DNA of 64,000 nt from Numidum massiliense (GCF_001375555.1 NZ_CTDZ01000009.1:737758-801757); one strand, 5' to 3'; shown: positions 8,688 through 17,894, numbered from the stretch's first letter. Notes: a model not told the origin generated them from the sequence alone. Numbers and translations: made by a program.

Positions 8688-9489
8688 CGGTATTCAGTTG
8701 AACGTCGAAACATACGGTGTCGGATCACCGCTCTTGTTATTACATGGGTTCACTGGTTCGGCGGCGACGTGGGAGCCGTTTTTTGCGTCGTGGGGTCGCC
8801 ACTTTCACCTCCTCGCAGTCGACGTCATCGGTCACGGGCGCTCCGACGCGCCGCGGGATGCAGCGAGGTATGATATGGATCTCGCGGCGGCAGACTTGGT
8901 CGCCGTCCTCGACCACTTCGGCTATTCACGCGCACACGTGCTCGGGTATTCAATGGGTGGTCGGTTGGCGTTGACGTTTGCCGTCCGCTATCCGCAGCGG
9001 GTGCAGGCACTCCTGTTGGAAGGCAGTTCGCCCGGCCTTGCAGCCGCGGCAGAGCGAGAAGCGCGCTTCCAGCGCGACGACCGTTTGGCCGCCTCGATTG
9101 AACGAGACGGGATCGAGGCGTTCGTCGACCGCTGGGAGTCGTTGCCGCTGTTTCGCTCGCAGCAGCGCCTACCGGAGGCTGTGCGTGCCCGCTTGCGCGA
9201 ACAACGGCTGCAGAATGATGTCATCGGTCTCGCTGGCAGTTTGCGCGGGATGGGCACGGGGGCGCAGCGTCCGCTGTGGGAGGAGCTACCGCAGTTACAG
9301 ATGCCGCTCAAGTGTGTCGTCGGCGCCTTAGACGACAAGTTCCGGCTGATCGCCGCGGAGATTGCTGCGCGCGTGCTGGGGGCAGAAGTAGAAGTCGTCG
9401 CGGAGGCCGGTCACACGGTGCACGTGGAACAACCGTCTATTTTTGATACAATAGTGTTAGATTTTTTTAGAGAGGTGGAGAAAAAGTGA
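8671..9489 (+). CDS. menH: SHCHC synthase MenH (alpha/beta hydrolase)
   Basis: 272 residues from an ATG with AGGAGGAG upstream; earlier in-frame starts lie deep in menD. Alpha/beta hydrolase features are [16 protein letters not shown] (oxyanion region), the nucleophile elbow GYSMGGR and the terminal [10 protein letters not shown] histidine. MenH eliminates pyruvate from SEPHCHC. It is translationally overlapped with menD and shares GTGA with menB. Confidence 0.9.
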   Translation: MRLAINGIQLNVETYGVGSPLLLLHGFTGSAATWEPFFASWGRHFHLLAVDVIGHGRSDAPRDAARYDMDLAAADLVAVLDHFGYSRAHVLGYSMGGRLALTFAVRYPQRVQALLLEGSSPGLAAAAEREARFQRDDRLAASIERDGIEAFVDRWESLPLFRSQQRLPEAVRARLREQRLQNDVIGLAGSLRGMGTGAQRPLWEELPQLQMPLKCVVGALDDKFRLIAAEIAARVLGAEVEVVAEAGHTVHVEQPSIFDTIVLDFFREVEKK

Positions 9490-10307
9490 CAGTTGCCTGG
9501 GAAAAAGGAGCAAAAGCGTACGAAGATATTTTGTACGAAACATACGGAGGAATGGCCAAAATTACGATAAACCGCCCGGAAGTGCGCAATGCGTTCCGTC
9601 CGAAAACGGTGGTCGAATTGATCGACGCATTTGCGGAGGCGCGGGATGACGCGAGTGTCGGTGTGATCATTTTAACGGGTGCAGGGGATAAGGCGTTTTG
9701 TTCCGGTGGGGACCAAAAAGTGCGCGGTCACGGCGGTTACGTCGGGGAGGACAACATTCCGCGCTTGAATGTGCTCGACTTGCAACGGCTCATTCGCGCC
9801 ATTCCGAAGCCGGTCATCGCCATGGTCGCCGGCTATGCCATCGGCGGCGGGCACGTGTTACATATCGTTTGTGACTTAACGATTGCAGCCGACAACGCCG
9901 TATTCGGACAGACGGGTCCGAAGGTAGGTAGTTTTGACGCTGGCTACGGTGCCGGTTATTTGGCGCGCATCGTCGGACACAAAAAAGCGCGGGAGATTTG
10001 GTATTTGTGCCGCCAGTATTCGGCGCAAGAAGCCCTCGACATGGGACTCGTCAACACGGTCGTACCCCTCGAGCGACTGGAAGTGGAGACGGTGCAGTGG
10101 GCACAAGAAATGTTGGAGAAATCGCCGACCGCCCTTCGCTTTTTGAAAGCGTCGTTTAACGCTGACACAGACGGTCTCGCCGGTCTACAGCAACTCGGCG
10201 GCGACGCGACGCTGTTGTATTACACGACGGAGGAAGCAAAAGAAGGACGCGATGCGTTTAAAGAGAAGCGCCAACCAAACTTCGGGCAGTTTCCGCGCTT
10301 TCCGTAA
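9486..10307 (+). CDS. menB: 1,4-dihydroxy-2-naphthoyl-CoA synthase MenB
   Basis: 273 residues of the crotonase fold. Diagnostic MenB blocks are [35 protein letters not shown] and [16 protein letters not shown]. It cyclises o-succinylbenzoyl-CoA to DHNA-CoA. The GTG start overlaps the menH stop. A terminator-like hairpin follows the gene before menE. Confidence 0.96.
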   Translation: MTVAWEKGAKAYEDILYETYGGMAKITINRPEVRNAFRPKTVVELIDAFAEARDDASVGVIILTGAGDKAFCSGGDQKVRGHGGYVGEDNIPRLNVLDLQRLIRAIPKPVIAMVAGYAIGGGHVLHIVCDLTIAADNAVFGQTGPKVGSFDAGYGAGYLARIVGHKKAREIWYLCRQYSAQEALDMGLVNTVVPLERLEVETVQWAQEMLEKSPTALRFLKASFNADTDGLAGLQQLGGDATLLYYTTEEAKEGRDAFKEKRQPNFGQFPRFP

Positions 10308-10318
10308 AAAAAACGGCA

Positions 10319-10353
10319 GCAGCTCGGTGGGGAAACTCATCGGGCTGCTTTTT
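10319..10353 (+). terminator. Hairpin between menB and menE, possible attenuating terminator
   Basis: An imperfect ~10-bp stem (GCAGCTCGGT with CGGGCTGC, two G-U pairs) is followed by five Ts, just before the menE RBS. It is weak for a full terminator and could reduce readthrough into menE. Confidence 0.5.
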
Positions 10354-10370
10354 AAGTGAAGGTGAAGTTA

Positions 10371-12140
10371 GTGACTGGACAACAAATGCCGAATTGGCTC
10401 AAAAAAAGGGCTGCACTAACACCGGAGCGGCTCGCCGTCATCGCGGGCGGGGAGCGGCGCACGTTTCGCCAGCTCGACGAAGGAGCAGAGGCGATGGCGT
10501 ACCGCTTGGCGCGCTTAGGCGTACAGGAGGGCGATCGCGTCGCGTTACTACTTAAAAATAGTGTGGCAGCGGTAGAAATAATCCACGGATTGCACGACCT
10601 CGGCGCCGTACTGTTGCCCCTTAACACCCGCTTATCGGTGCGGGAGTGGCAGTGGCAGCTGCATGACGCGGCGGCTCGCCTGCTTATTTACGACGACACG
10701 TTACCGAGCGAGACGGTTGCGCAGATTAAACAGCTGCGCGAAGAGCTTGAACAACCGATTGTGCAAACGCCTGAACAATCGCTCGTACAATTGCAAGAAC
10801 TGCCGCTTGAACAGCTCTATGAGGGACACCCGCAAGAACAGCCATGCGAAGGACAGCAGCAAGAACAGCCATGCGAAGGACAGCAGCAAGAACAGCCATG
10901 TGAAGGACAGCAGCCTGAGCAAGGCCTGGCAGAACAGCGAGCGACAGACGGTCACCGTAACGATCGGTGTGACAGTCGCGATACCGTAACGCTCCTTTCG
11001 TTGCGACAATTTCTCTCCGTGAGTCCCTCCCCAGTCGTCGGGTTAACACTTAAACAGACCGTACAGTTAGAGGCGCTGCAAGCGATTATGTACACGTCGG
11101 GCACGACAGGACACCCGAAAGGGGTCAGGCTCACGTATGGCAACCACTGGTGGAGCGCCGTCGGTTCGGCACTCAACCTCGGCCTTTGTGCTGGGGACCG
11201 CTGGCTCATTAGTGTGCCGCTGTTTCACATGAGCGGGCTCTCTATCGTCATGCGTAGTGTCATCTACGGGATTACGGCTGTCGTGCACGAATCGTTCCAA
11301 CCGGAAGCCGTCCATCGCGCCATCGTTGCCGACGGGATCACACACCTTTCCGTCGTCAGTGCGATGCTGGCGCAACTCGTCGATCGACTTGGCACGGAGG
11401 AGCGCTATCCGGCGTCGTTCCGCTGCATGTTAGTCGGAGGGGGACCCGTGCCGCTGCCGCTGTTACAGCGCTGCCAGCAGCTCTGCATCCCGGTGTACCA
11501 AACGTACGGATTGACAGAAACCGCCTCACAAATCGCGACGCTTGCCCCGGAGTATATGGTGAGCAAAAGCGGTTCCGCTGGCAAGCCCCTCTTTCCCGCC
11601 GAGCTGCGCATCGAGGTAGACGGTGTCCCTGCCGCGGCAGGTGAAGCAGGGGAAATCGTCGTGAAGGGGCCATCGGTCACAAGTGGCTACTGGCAGCGGG
11701 ACGAGGCGACGACACAGGCGATTAAAGACGGTTGGCTGTATACGGGCGACATGGGCTATGTGGACGAAGAGGGGTTTTTATACGTCCTCGACCGGCGTAG
11801 TGACTTGATCATTTCCGGCGGGGAGAATGTGTACCCGGCAGAAATAGAAGCGGTTTTGACGGCGCACCCTGCTGTGGTGGAAGCAGGCGTCACCGGTTTG
11901 CCGCACGACAAGTGGGGACAAGTTCCCGTCGCCTTTGTCGTCGTACGCGCCGGCAGCCGTACAGGTGGTGCCGTCGACGTCGACGAAGAGACGCTGCGCG
12001 ACTTTTGCCGCGAGCGACTAGCGAAATACAAAGTGCCCGTCGCCGTTCATTTCGTCCCATCTTTACCGCGCAATGCGGCGAACAAACTCGTGCGGCGAAA
12101 ACTTTTTGAACTCGCGACAGGTTCGCCGAGTCGGGTATGA
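10371..12140 (+). CDS. menE: o-Succinylbenzoate-CoA ligase MenE with repeat-expanded linker
   Basis: 589 residues from a GTG with AAGGTGA upstream (another GTG at 10356 precedes the RBS). The acyl-CoA synthetase fold shows P-loop YTSGTTGHPKG, YQTYGLTETAS, YTGDMGYVDEEGF and DRRSDLIISGGENVYPAE. It activates o-succinylbenzoate with CoA. The family is normally ~480-490 residues; about 90 extra residues, Q/E/P-rich, lie between roughly 115 and 210. They include three exact-phase copies of a nine-residue repeat (QEQPCEGQQ). The insert sits N-terminal to the P-loop in a poorly conserved linker. No menC follows. Confidence 0.92.
   Translation: MTGQQMPNWLKKRAALTPERLAVIAGGERRTFRQLDEGAEAMAYRLARLGVQEGDRVALLLKNSVAAVEIIHGLHDLGAVLLPLNTRLSVREWQWQLHDAAARLLIYDDTLPSETVAQIKQLREELEQPIVQTPEQSLVQLQELPLEQLYEGHPQEQPCEGQQQEQPCEGQQQEQPCEGQQPEQGLAEQRATDGHRNDRCDSRDTVTLLSLRQFLSVSPSPVVGLTLKQTVQLEALQAIMYTSGTTGHPKGVRLTYGNHWWSAVGSALNLGLCAGDRWLISVPLFHMSGLSIVMRSVIYGITAVVHESFQPEAVHRAIVADGITHLSVVSAMLAQLVDRLGTEERYPASFRCMLVGGGPVPLPLLQRCQQLCIPVYQTYGLTETASQIATLAPEYMVSKSGSAGKPLFPAELRIEVDGVPAAAGEAGEIVVKGPSVTSGYWQRDEATTQAIKDGWLYTGDMGYVDEEGFLYVLDRRSDLIISGGENVYPAEIEAVLTAHPAVVEAGVTGLPHDKWGQVPVAFVVVRAGSRTGGAVDVDEETLRDFCRERLAKYKVPVAVHFVPSLPRNAANKLVRRKLFELATGSPSRV
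10833..10913 (+). repeat. 27-bp tandem repeat inside menE, 3 copies
   Basis: Three consecutive 27-bp units differ by a single C/T and encode QEQPCEGQQ three times. The frame is preserved. A further degenerate copy appears just upstream (EGHPQEQPCEG). Confidence 0.95.
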
Positions 12141-12145
12141 AAACG

Positions 12146-12154
12146 TGATATAAT
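12146..12154 (+). promoter_or_regulatory. Extended -10 promoter for ilvA
   Basis: TGATATAAT is an extended -10 beginning 5 nt after the menE stop and 43 nt before the ilvA ATG. It suggests ilvA is transcribed separately from the men operon. Confidence 0.55.
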
Positions 12155-12196
12155 GAACGGTATGGAATGGTAGGAACGATTTTCCGGGAGGTTTCA

Positions 12197-13405
12197 ATGG
12201 GACACATAGCGCAAATTAAAGCCGCGAGAGAGGCGATCGCCAAGATCGCCCATGAAACGCCACTCGATTATTCGCAAACGTTTAGCGACTTAGCTGCCAA
12301 CGATATGTATCTTAAATTGGAAAACTTGCAAAAGACAGGGTCGTTTAAAGTGCGCGGCGCCTATAACAAAATTCATTCGCTACAGCCGAAAGACAAACAA
12401 AAGGGCGTCATTGCCGCTTCAGCCGGCAACCACGCGCAAGGCGTTGCCTTCGCCGCCACACAGGAAAACATTGCGAGTACGATTGTCATGCCGGAAGGCG
12501 CCCCGCTCGCCAAGCTACAAGCGACGGAAGCGTACGGTGCAGAAATCGTACAGCACGGGTCGACCTTTGACGAGGCGCTCGAGCGGGCGATTGAACTACA
12601 TCGCGAGACAGGAGCGACCTTCATACACGCCTTCGACGACGAAAAAATTATTGCCGGCCAAGGGACGATCGGATTGGAAATCGTAGAGCAACTGCCGGAA
12701 GTAGACGCGATCGTCTGTCCGATCGGCGGTGGCGGCCTCATTTCCGGAATCGCGAAAGCGGTAAAAGAACTAAAGCCGTCGGTAAAAGTGTACGGAGTTG
12801 AAGCGGCGGCTTGCGTCAGCATGGGGGCGTCGCTTAAGGAAGGGAAACCGCTGAAAGTACGGGCGACGAGCACGATCGCTGACGGCATTGCCGTGAAACA
12901 GCCGGGACGACGGACGTTAGATTTGGTGCAAAAATACGTGGACGACGTCTTCGTCGTCGACGATTTGGAAATCTCGCGCACCATGCTGTATTTGCTCGAA
13001 CGCAATAAATTACTCGTCGAAGGTTCGGGCGCAGCTGCACTCGCCGCGATGCTGTATCATAAAATACCGGAGACGGGTAAAAAAGTCGTCTCGATCGTTA
13101 GTGGGGGCAACGTCGACATTTTATTTATTTCGCGCATTATTCAGCACGGCCTCGTCGAAGCGGGACGTTTCGTCACGTTTACGACACTCGTCAACGATAA
13201 GCCCGGCAATTTGAACCGCCTGCTGACGATTGTGGCCAAACATCACGCAAACGTCATCTCGATTCAACACCACCGGATCACGCCGAGAATTATTCCGGGG
13301 CAAACGGAGATTGAGCTCGCGCTAGAGACGAAAAACGACGCACACATCGCTGAAGTCAAGCATGCCCTCAAAGAAGCTGGTTATACGATTACGAAAAAAA
13401 TTTAA
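12197..13405 (+). CDS. ilvA: Threonine ammonia-lyase, medium form with ACT-like C-terminus
   Basis: 402 residues. The ATG follows GGGAGGT; an upstream in-frame ATG lacks an RBS. The PLP lysine is in KTGSFKVRGAYNKI, the phosphate-binding loop is PIGGGGLISGIAKA, and the last ~75 residues form an ACT-type domain (TTLVNDKPGNLNRLLTIVAK). It deaminates threonine to 2-oxobutyrate. The single ACT-like end matches the medium form, so whether it is biosynthetic (isoleucine-inhibited) or catabolic is not decided by sequence. It ends at a strong terminator. Confidence 0.9.
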   Translation: MGHIAQIKAAREAIAKIAHETPLDYSQTFSDLAANDMYLKLENLQKTGSFKVRGAYNKIHSLQPKDKQKGVIAASAGNHAQGVAFAATQENIASTIVMPEGAPLAKLQATEAYGAEIVQHGSTFDEALERAIELHRETGATFIHAFDDEKIIAGQGTIGLEIVEQLPEVDAIVCPIGGGGLISGIAKAVKELKPSVKVYGVEAAACVSMGASLKEGKPLKVRATSTIADGIAVKQPGRRTLDLVQKYVDDVFVVDDLEISRTMLYLLERNKLLVEGSGAAALAAMLYHKIPETGKKVVSIVSGGNVDILFISRIIQHGLVEAGRFVTFTTLVNDKPGNLNRLLTIVAKHHANVISIQHHRITPRIIPGQTEIELALETKNDAHIAEVKHALKEAGYTITKKI

Positions 13406-13467
13406 CTATGCCACCGATTCGGCGGCGCTTAAAGGAAGTGTCGTCTAAAATGCTATTGCGACGTTTG

Positions 13468-13504
13468 CTCTGCACAGTTTCTTTCACCTGTGCAGAGTTT
13501 TTTT
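13468..13504 (+). terminator. ilvA terminator
   Basis: Perfect 10-bp stem CTCTGCACAG / CTGTGCAGAG with a 10-nt loop, followed by seven Ts. Confidence 0.93.
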
Positions 13505-13656
13505 GTGGCATTTGTGGCATTATCGTTGCTGGTAATCGCGATTGCTGTATAAACGGAAGGGAAAAGCGAAAACTACTATATTAAAGGGTAAGGAATGAAG
13601 GCGCGTTAAACGAGCGAATATACGGCTCGTCAAATCTTTTTGGAGGGGGTGTTAAC

Positions 13657-13836
13657 GTGAAAAATGAAGAGCAGCAACGAAAGCAAATAAGTCTACAGCG
13701 AAAGGAGCCGACGATTGCTCCGGGGTTAAATGACCGTGAACTATTGGAGCACAAGGCGACGGAGGCAGAAATTCGCGCCGGCAACAGCACAGAAGTGACG
13801 ACTCTCACATATGACGAAACCGAACCGAGCGATTGA
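13657..13836 (+). CDS. Small acidic hypothetical protein (59 aa)
   Basis: A GTG with a strong TGGAGGGGGTG RBS opens a 59-codon frame beginning KNEEQQRKQISLQRKEPTI and ending ETEPSD. It is hydrophilic and charged, with no membrane segment or known motif. Stand-alone between the ilvA terminator and a lipoprotein gene. The good RBS is the main support; the family is not recognised. Confidence 0.6.
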   Translation: MKNEEQQRKQISLQRKEPTIAPGLNDRELLEHKATEAEIRAGNSTEVTTLTYDETEPSD

Positions 13837-13975
13837 GACGACACGTGACGGTGTAATTAAACCAAATATTACATAAATCGTTCGATTGCGACAACTATTG
13901 ACACGTTTTAACATGTGTATGACAATAGCTGTAACGCTATAACTGATGCAGTCGTTTTAAAGGGGATTCATACAT

Positions 13976-15322
13976 ATGTGGGCTAATAACTGGTTTTCTA
14001 GCTTCCTTCTCGCCTTAAGTGTAATTTTTTTTACAGCTGGTTGTATGACCCTATTGACGCAATCATCACAAGAATCAGGAGGAGGGTATACACCGAGTAA
14101 AAACGATACGGGTGCAGAGGGGCCAGTAACAGACAGAGAGAAAGGGTCCCGCTCCGAAGTAGGGGCTATTTCTACTGGGGCTCGCGGTGCAAAAGCCAAA
14201 ACGGAAGCGCCCTCCGTCCCGACCTTTACGGAACCGGAAGTGGTGCGCGGTATTTACGTCACAGCCCCGTCTGCGGGCGGTCGTAAATTTCCGGAGCTCG
14301 TTGAGCTCGTCGCGAAGAGTAAGCTCAATGCAATGGTCATCGACATAAAAGACGACGACGGCCACATTACATACCCGCTTGCAGACAATGAACTAACGCC
14401 TTTTGTCAAGCCGTACATTAAAAATCCAGAGCAGTTGATGCAGACCTTGTCGGAAAACGACATTTATCCGATTGCGCGCATCGTCGTATTTAAAGATACA
14501 GTTTTAGCGAAAAAAAAGCCGGAGTGGTCGTTTTCGCAAGGTGAAAACGTGTGGCGCAGCGCCAACGGCGAGGCGTTTGTCAACCCTTATTTACGGGAAG
14601 TGTGGGAGCACAACGTCGCAGTGGCCAAACAGGCGGCAGCACTCGGTTTTAAAGAAATCCAATTCGATTATGTCCGTTTTCCGGAAGGCTTTGAAACGTT
14701 CGGCGACAGTCTCACTTTTGAGCGAGGCACGTATGCGTCGGTGCAAGATCCGCTTAAGGCGCGGGTAAAGGCTGTCACTGATTTTGTCGCTTACGCCAAG
14801 AAAGAATTGGCGCCTTACGCTATCGACGTGTCGGTTGACATTTTTGGATATGCGGCGACTGTTCCCGCGGCGTCGGGCATTGGACAAGACTTTTCCGCGA
14901 TTAGCGCGCACGTCGACGTCATTTCGTCGATGATTTACCCTTCCCATTGGGGATTCGGCAATTTTGGTCTCGCTAAACCAGATTTAGAACCGTATGCGTT
15001 AGTGATGCAATACGTCGTGCGGGAAAAAGAAAAACTGTTACTGGTAAAAAACCCGCCGCGCTCCCGCCCGTGGCTGCAAGATTTTACCGCTACTTATTTA
15101 GGTGCGGGCAATTATATACCTTATGGCAAAACAGAAGTCGAAGCGCAGATTCGCGCGTTGAACGAAGCGGGCATAAAGGAGTTTCTCCTTTGGAACGCGG
15201 CGAACGACTATACGCCGGACGTCAATTATACGCCGGCGCTCGACGAGGCGCGGCAACAGGCGATTCGACGGGAAGATCGCGAGCGGTTGGACGAAAACAA
15301 AGGAAAACGTAAAGCCGACTGA
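13976..15322 (+). CDS. Putative glycoside hydrolase lipoprotein (DUF4015 family)
   Basis: 448 residues. The signal ends in lipobox TAGC near residue 23, then a ~50-residue low-complexity linker precedes a TIM-barrel-like domain. The domain shows VVRGIYVTAPSAGG, AMVIDIKDDDGHITYP, IQFDYVRFPEGF, DVSVDIFGYAA and ISSMIYPSHWGFGNF, hallmarks of the DUF4015 putative glycosidase family found in many Bacillales. The Asp residues in DYVRFP and DVSVDIFG are likely active-site candidates. It should sit on the outer membrane face, possibly acting on cell-wall or exopolysaccharide glycans; the substrate is unknown. Confidence 0.85.
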   Translation: MWANNWFSSFLLALSVIFFTAGCMTLLTQSSQESGGGYTPSKNDTGAEGPVTDREKGSRSEVGAISTGARGAKAKTEAPSVPTFTEPEVVRGIYVTAPSAGGRKFPELVELVAKSKLNAMVIDIKDDDGHITYPLADNELTPFVKPYIKNPEQLMQTLSENDIYPIARIVVFKDTVLAKKKPEWSFSQGENVWRSANGEAFVNPYLREVWEHNVAVAKQAAALGFKEIQFDYVRFPEGFETFGDSLTFERGTYASVQDPLKARVKAVTDFVAYAKKELAPYAIDVSVDIFGYAATVPAASGIGQDFSAISAHVDVISSMIYPSHWGFGNFGLAKPDLEPYALVMQYVVREKEKLLLVKNPPRSRPWLQDFTATYLGAGNYIPYGKTEVEAQIRALNEAGIKEFLLWNAANDYTPDVNYTPALDEARQQAIRREDRERLDENKGKRKAD

Positions 15323-15432
15323 GGATGGCGAATAGGCTAGTCGATTAAACCCGTAGAATGTGACGGGGCTTCAGTTTGGGAAAGAGAAGTCGAAGTAAGA
15401 TGATGTATCATGGGAAGGAGATTTTATTAAAA

Positions 15433-15999
15433 ATGGCCGGACATCGTTTTAATCCAGAGCGCGCACACAAATTGCATTCCCCGGAACGGTTGAAGTTGCT
15501 TCCACCGGAGACGGTCGTACAGAAACTAGGCGTTACGCGAGGAGAGACCGTCGCCGATTTAGGGGCGGGTAGCGGCTATTTTACGCTCCCACTGGCGCAA
15601 GCGACCGAACAGACAGTGTATGCCGTCGATATCGAACCGAAAATGTTAGTGCATTTGCAAGAAAGGGCGACTGCCGCACGCGCCGACAACATCGCCTACG
15701 TCGAGAGCGATTTGGAACACATACAACTCGCCACACATGCAGTCGATAAGGTGATCGCGGCGTTCGTCCTACATGAGGTGGCCGACTTAGCGCAGGCTTT
15801 CGCGGAAATAAAGCGCATCATGAAGCCAGACGGGCGCGCACTCGTTTTGGAATGGATGAAAAAAGAAACAGAGTCAGGTCCACCGCTCGGCGAACGCATT
15901 CCGGTAGAAACGTTCGCCGAACGCGCCCAATCTGCCGGTTTTCGTACGGACGTCTTTTATCCGAATGAGCAACATTACGGTCTCGTACTTTCATTGTAG
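15433..15999 (+). CDS. Class I SAM-dependent methyltransferase
   Basis: 188 residues from an ATG preceded by AAGGAG (12 nt). An earlier TTG start at 15376 would add 19 residues. Motif I is VADLGAGSGYFTLP, post-I is VYAVDIEPKML, and motif IV is DKVIAAFVLHEV, followed by EIKRIMKPDGRALVLEWMK. This is the UbiE/YrhH-like small methyltransferase shape. The substrate is unknown. It is possibly co-transcribed with the upstream lipoprotein (about 110-nt gap). Confidence 0.85.
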   Translation: MAGHRFNPERAHKLHSPERLKLLPPETVVQKLGVTRGETVADLGAGSGYFTLPLAQATEQTVYAVDIEPKMLVHLQERATAARADNIAYVESDLEHIQLATHAVDKVIAAFVLHEVADLAQAFAEIKRIMKPDGRALVLEWMKKETESGPPLGERIPVETFAERAQSAGFRTDVFYPNEQHYGLVLSL

Positions 16000-16006
16000 T
16001 TCGTCT

Positions 16007-16099
16007 TCATTTTTTCGTATGGCGGTTTACTAGCTTTTTCATTGCTTGTACGGGGAGTTGAAGCACGAGGACCCAGAAGATCACTTGCAAGTAGTCCAT
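16007..16099 (-). CDS. Possible 30-residue membrane peptide
   Basis: A 30-codon frame beginning MDYLQVIFWVLVLQLPVQAM and ending in basic residues forms one hydrophobic segment plus a positive tail. GTGGGGTG lies ~8 nt before the ATG. It is convergent with the methyltransferase gene. The evidence is only composition, RBS and shape; it could be chance. Confidence 0.35.
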   Translation of the reverse strand: MDYLQVIFWVLVLQLPVQAMKKLVNRHTKK

Positions 16100-16299
16100 C
16101 CGTCACACCCCACTAGATTTAACGTAAGGAAAAACTTTTCCGATCGTACAAATAGTGTATGAGCCGTGTTTGGTTGCGGTGACGACCTGCGTCTTTTTTT
16201 TCGTGTTGTTAGCGTTCCTTGATCCGTTTATGTCATATCTTTCGCGTTCCGCTATTACACATGGTAACAGAGGATGCTCTTAAAGGAGAAGGCGAACGA

Positions 16300-16515
16300 A
16301 TGAAAAGTGGTAACAGCGAACAGCTGTACGAAGTTGCGGCGCGCGTATACGAAGAAGAAAGTTTGCGCGAGGCCGCGCGTTTGGATGAACGGGAGCGCAG
16401 GGAAGACATCGAGGAGGAGAAGGACGAGCGCAAGCAGTTTTGGACCGGGGTGCGCGCGGCAATTTTTATCGGGTGTGCTGGGGTGATTGCTTATTATATT
16501 TTTTTTACAGGTTAA
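16300..16515 (+). CDS. Small membrane protein with charged N-terminus (71 aa)
   Basis: Begins MKSGNSEQLYEVAARVYEEE after AAAGGAGAAGG. Residues 1-47 are highly charged and probably helical (DERERREDIEEEKDERKQF). The last ~22 form one transmembrane helix (GVRAAIFIGCAGVIAYYIFF). Topology is likely cytoplasmic helix with a C-terminal anchor. No known family recognised. It precedes aroA by 49 nt and may share its transcript. Confidence 0.6.
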   Translation: MKSGNSEQLYEVAARVYEEESLREAARLDERERREDIEEEKDERKQFWTGVRAAIFIGCAGVIAYYIFFTG

Positions 16516-16564
16516 ATCGTGTTAAAATGCTAGCAAAAGAAGGAGCCGAGGAGAGGACAACTGC

Positions 16565-17854
16565 ATGGATGTACGCGTAAAACGTATGGAACAGTTAAAA
16601 GGGACACTTAATCCGTTATCGTCAAAAAATTATACGTCACGATATTTGCTCGCTGCGGCGCACGCGGAAGGGACGAGTACGATTCGCCATCCGGCACATA
16701 GTGAAGACGGCGAGGCGATGCGCCGCTGTTTACGCGACCTCGGCGCCCATCTCGTCGAAGACGAAGAAAAAATCGTCCTGACCGGTTTCGGCAAAGAGCC
16801 ACAGCCGGTTAAGCACCTCGATCCGGGCAACGCCGGGGCAGTGGCCCGCTTTTTACTGGCGCCGTGCGCGTTTTTACCCGAGGTGACGCTCGTCAACTCT
16901 TATCCGGAGTCACTCGGCAAGCGTCCCCACGGCGATTTGTTGCGGGCCCTCGCAGAGATCAACGTGCGTACCGAATCGCGGGACGGAAAACTGCCGATAA
17001 CAGTGCATGGCGGGGCGCCGCGCGGCGGAAAGGTACACGTGTCGGGGGCGGTCAGTTCCCAATATTTAAGTACGCTGTTGTTTTTGACGCCTCTACTCGC
17101 TGCGGATTCTCACATCGAAGTGACGGGCGGCCTCAAGTCCAAGGCGGCGGTGCGGCAGACGTTAGACGTGCTGCAGCAAGCGGGGATCGAGATGGAAGCG
17201 TCGCGCGACTTGTTATCGTTCCACGTGCCGGGCGGGCAGCGTTACAAGGCGCGCGAGTATGTCGTTCCCGGCGATTACCCGGGCACGGCAGCGGTAATGG
17301 CAGCGGCAGCAGTCCTTCAATCCGACGTACGCATTGGGCGCATGGACGAGCAGTCGTTGCAAGGGGAGCGCGCCATCGTCGACGTGTTGCGACAGATGGG
17401 CGTTCCGCTCACCCACGCGAACAACGAGGTACACATTCGCGGCAACAGCAGGCTGCGCGCCGTTGAATTTGACGGGGACCGGGCAACAGACGCCGTGTTA
17501 GCGATGGTTGCCGCTGCGGTATTCGCCGAGGGCACGTCGCGGTTTTACAACGTGGAAAACTTGCGTTACAAAGAGTGTGACCGCATCACCGACTTTTGCA
17601 CGGAATTGCGCAAAGCGGGGGCGCGCGTCGAAGAGACGCGTGATGAAATCATCGTGCACGGTTCCCCCGAGGGCGTGCCGGGTGGAGTGGCGATCGACGC
17701 TCACTATGACCACCGCGTCATTATGGCGTTGACGGTAGTCGGTCTGCGTGCCGATCAAGGCCTCACGATTCGCGACGCCCACCACGTGGCGAAGTCGTAC
17801 CCGCAGTTTTTTGCCCATTTACGTTCGCTCGGGGCCGTTATCGAAAAGGAGTAA
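16565..17854 (+). CDS. aroA: EPSP synthase (AroA), divergent
   Basis: 429 residues of the two-domain EPSP synthase fold. It joins shikimate 3-phosphate and PEP. Recognised blocks are SSKNYTSR (catalytic Lys and Arg at the usual spacing), NAGAVARFLL, GKRPHGDLL, SSQYLSTLLFLTPLL, NLRYKECDRI and DHRVIMAL. It is unusual in several places: SKS is SKN, NAGTAxR is NAGAVAR, and the DxSSA block is DYPGTAA. Activity as a normal AroA is likely because K, R, E, D and H residues persist, but a specialised paralogue cannot be excluded. Confidence 0.83.
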   Translation: MDVRVKRMEQLKGTLNPLSSKNYTSRYLLAAAHAEGTSTIRHPAHSEDGEAMRRCLRDLGAHLVEDEEKIVLTGFGKEPQPVKHLDPGNAGAVARFLLAPCAFLPEVTLVNSYPESLGKRPHGDLLRALAEINVRTESRDGKLPITVHGGAPRGGKVHVSGAVSSQYLSTLLFLTPLLAADSHIEVTGGLKSKAAVRQTLDVLQQAGIEMEASRDLLSFHVPGGQRYKAREYVVPGDYPGTAAVMAAAAVLQSDVRIGRMDEQSLQGERAIVDVLRQMGVPLTHANNEVHIRGNSRLRAVEFDGDRATDAVLAMVAAAVFAEGTSRFYNVENLRYKECDRITDFCTELRKAGARVEETRDEIIVHGSPEGVPGGVAIDAHYDHRVIMALTVVGLRADQGLTIRDAHHVAKSYPQFFAHLRSLGAVIEKE

Positions 17855-17865
17855 ACGGGAAAAGA

Positions 17866-17894
17866 AGCCGCATTCACCCGAGGTGAGTGCGGCT
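17866..17894. terminator. Hairpin at the convergent aroA / aminotransferase ends
   Basis: A 13-bp stem (AGCCGCATTCACC, one G-U) with a 3-nt loop spans the stop codon of the minus-strand aminotransferase. Minus-strand flanking TCTTTTCCC gives a short U-tract; the plus side is poor. Confidence 0.65.

Noticed and set aside
12120-12196. T-box or attenuator leader for ilvA
   Set aside because: The leader is too short and lacks the T-box AGGGTGG-type motif; only a promoter is visible.
13581-13844. 87-codon minus-strand ORF
   Set aside because: It is antisense to the better supported 59-codon gene with a strong RBS and has no RBS of its own evident.
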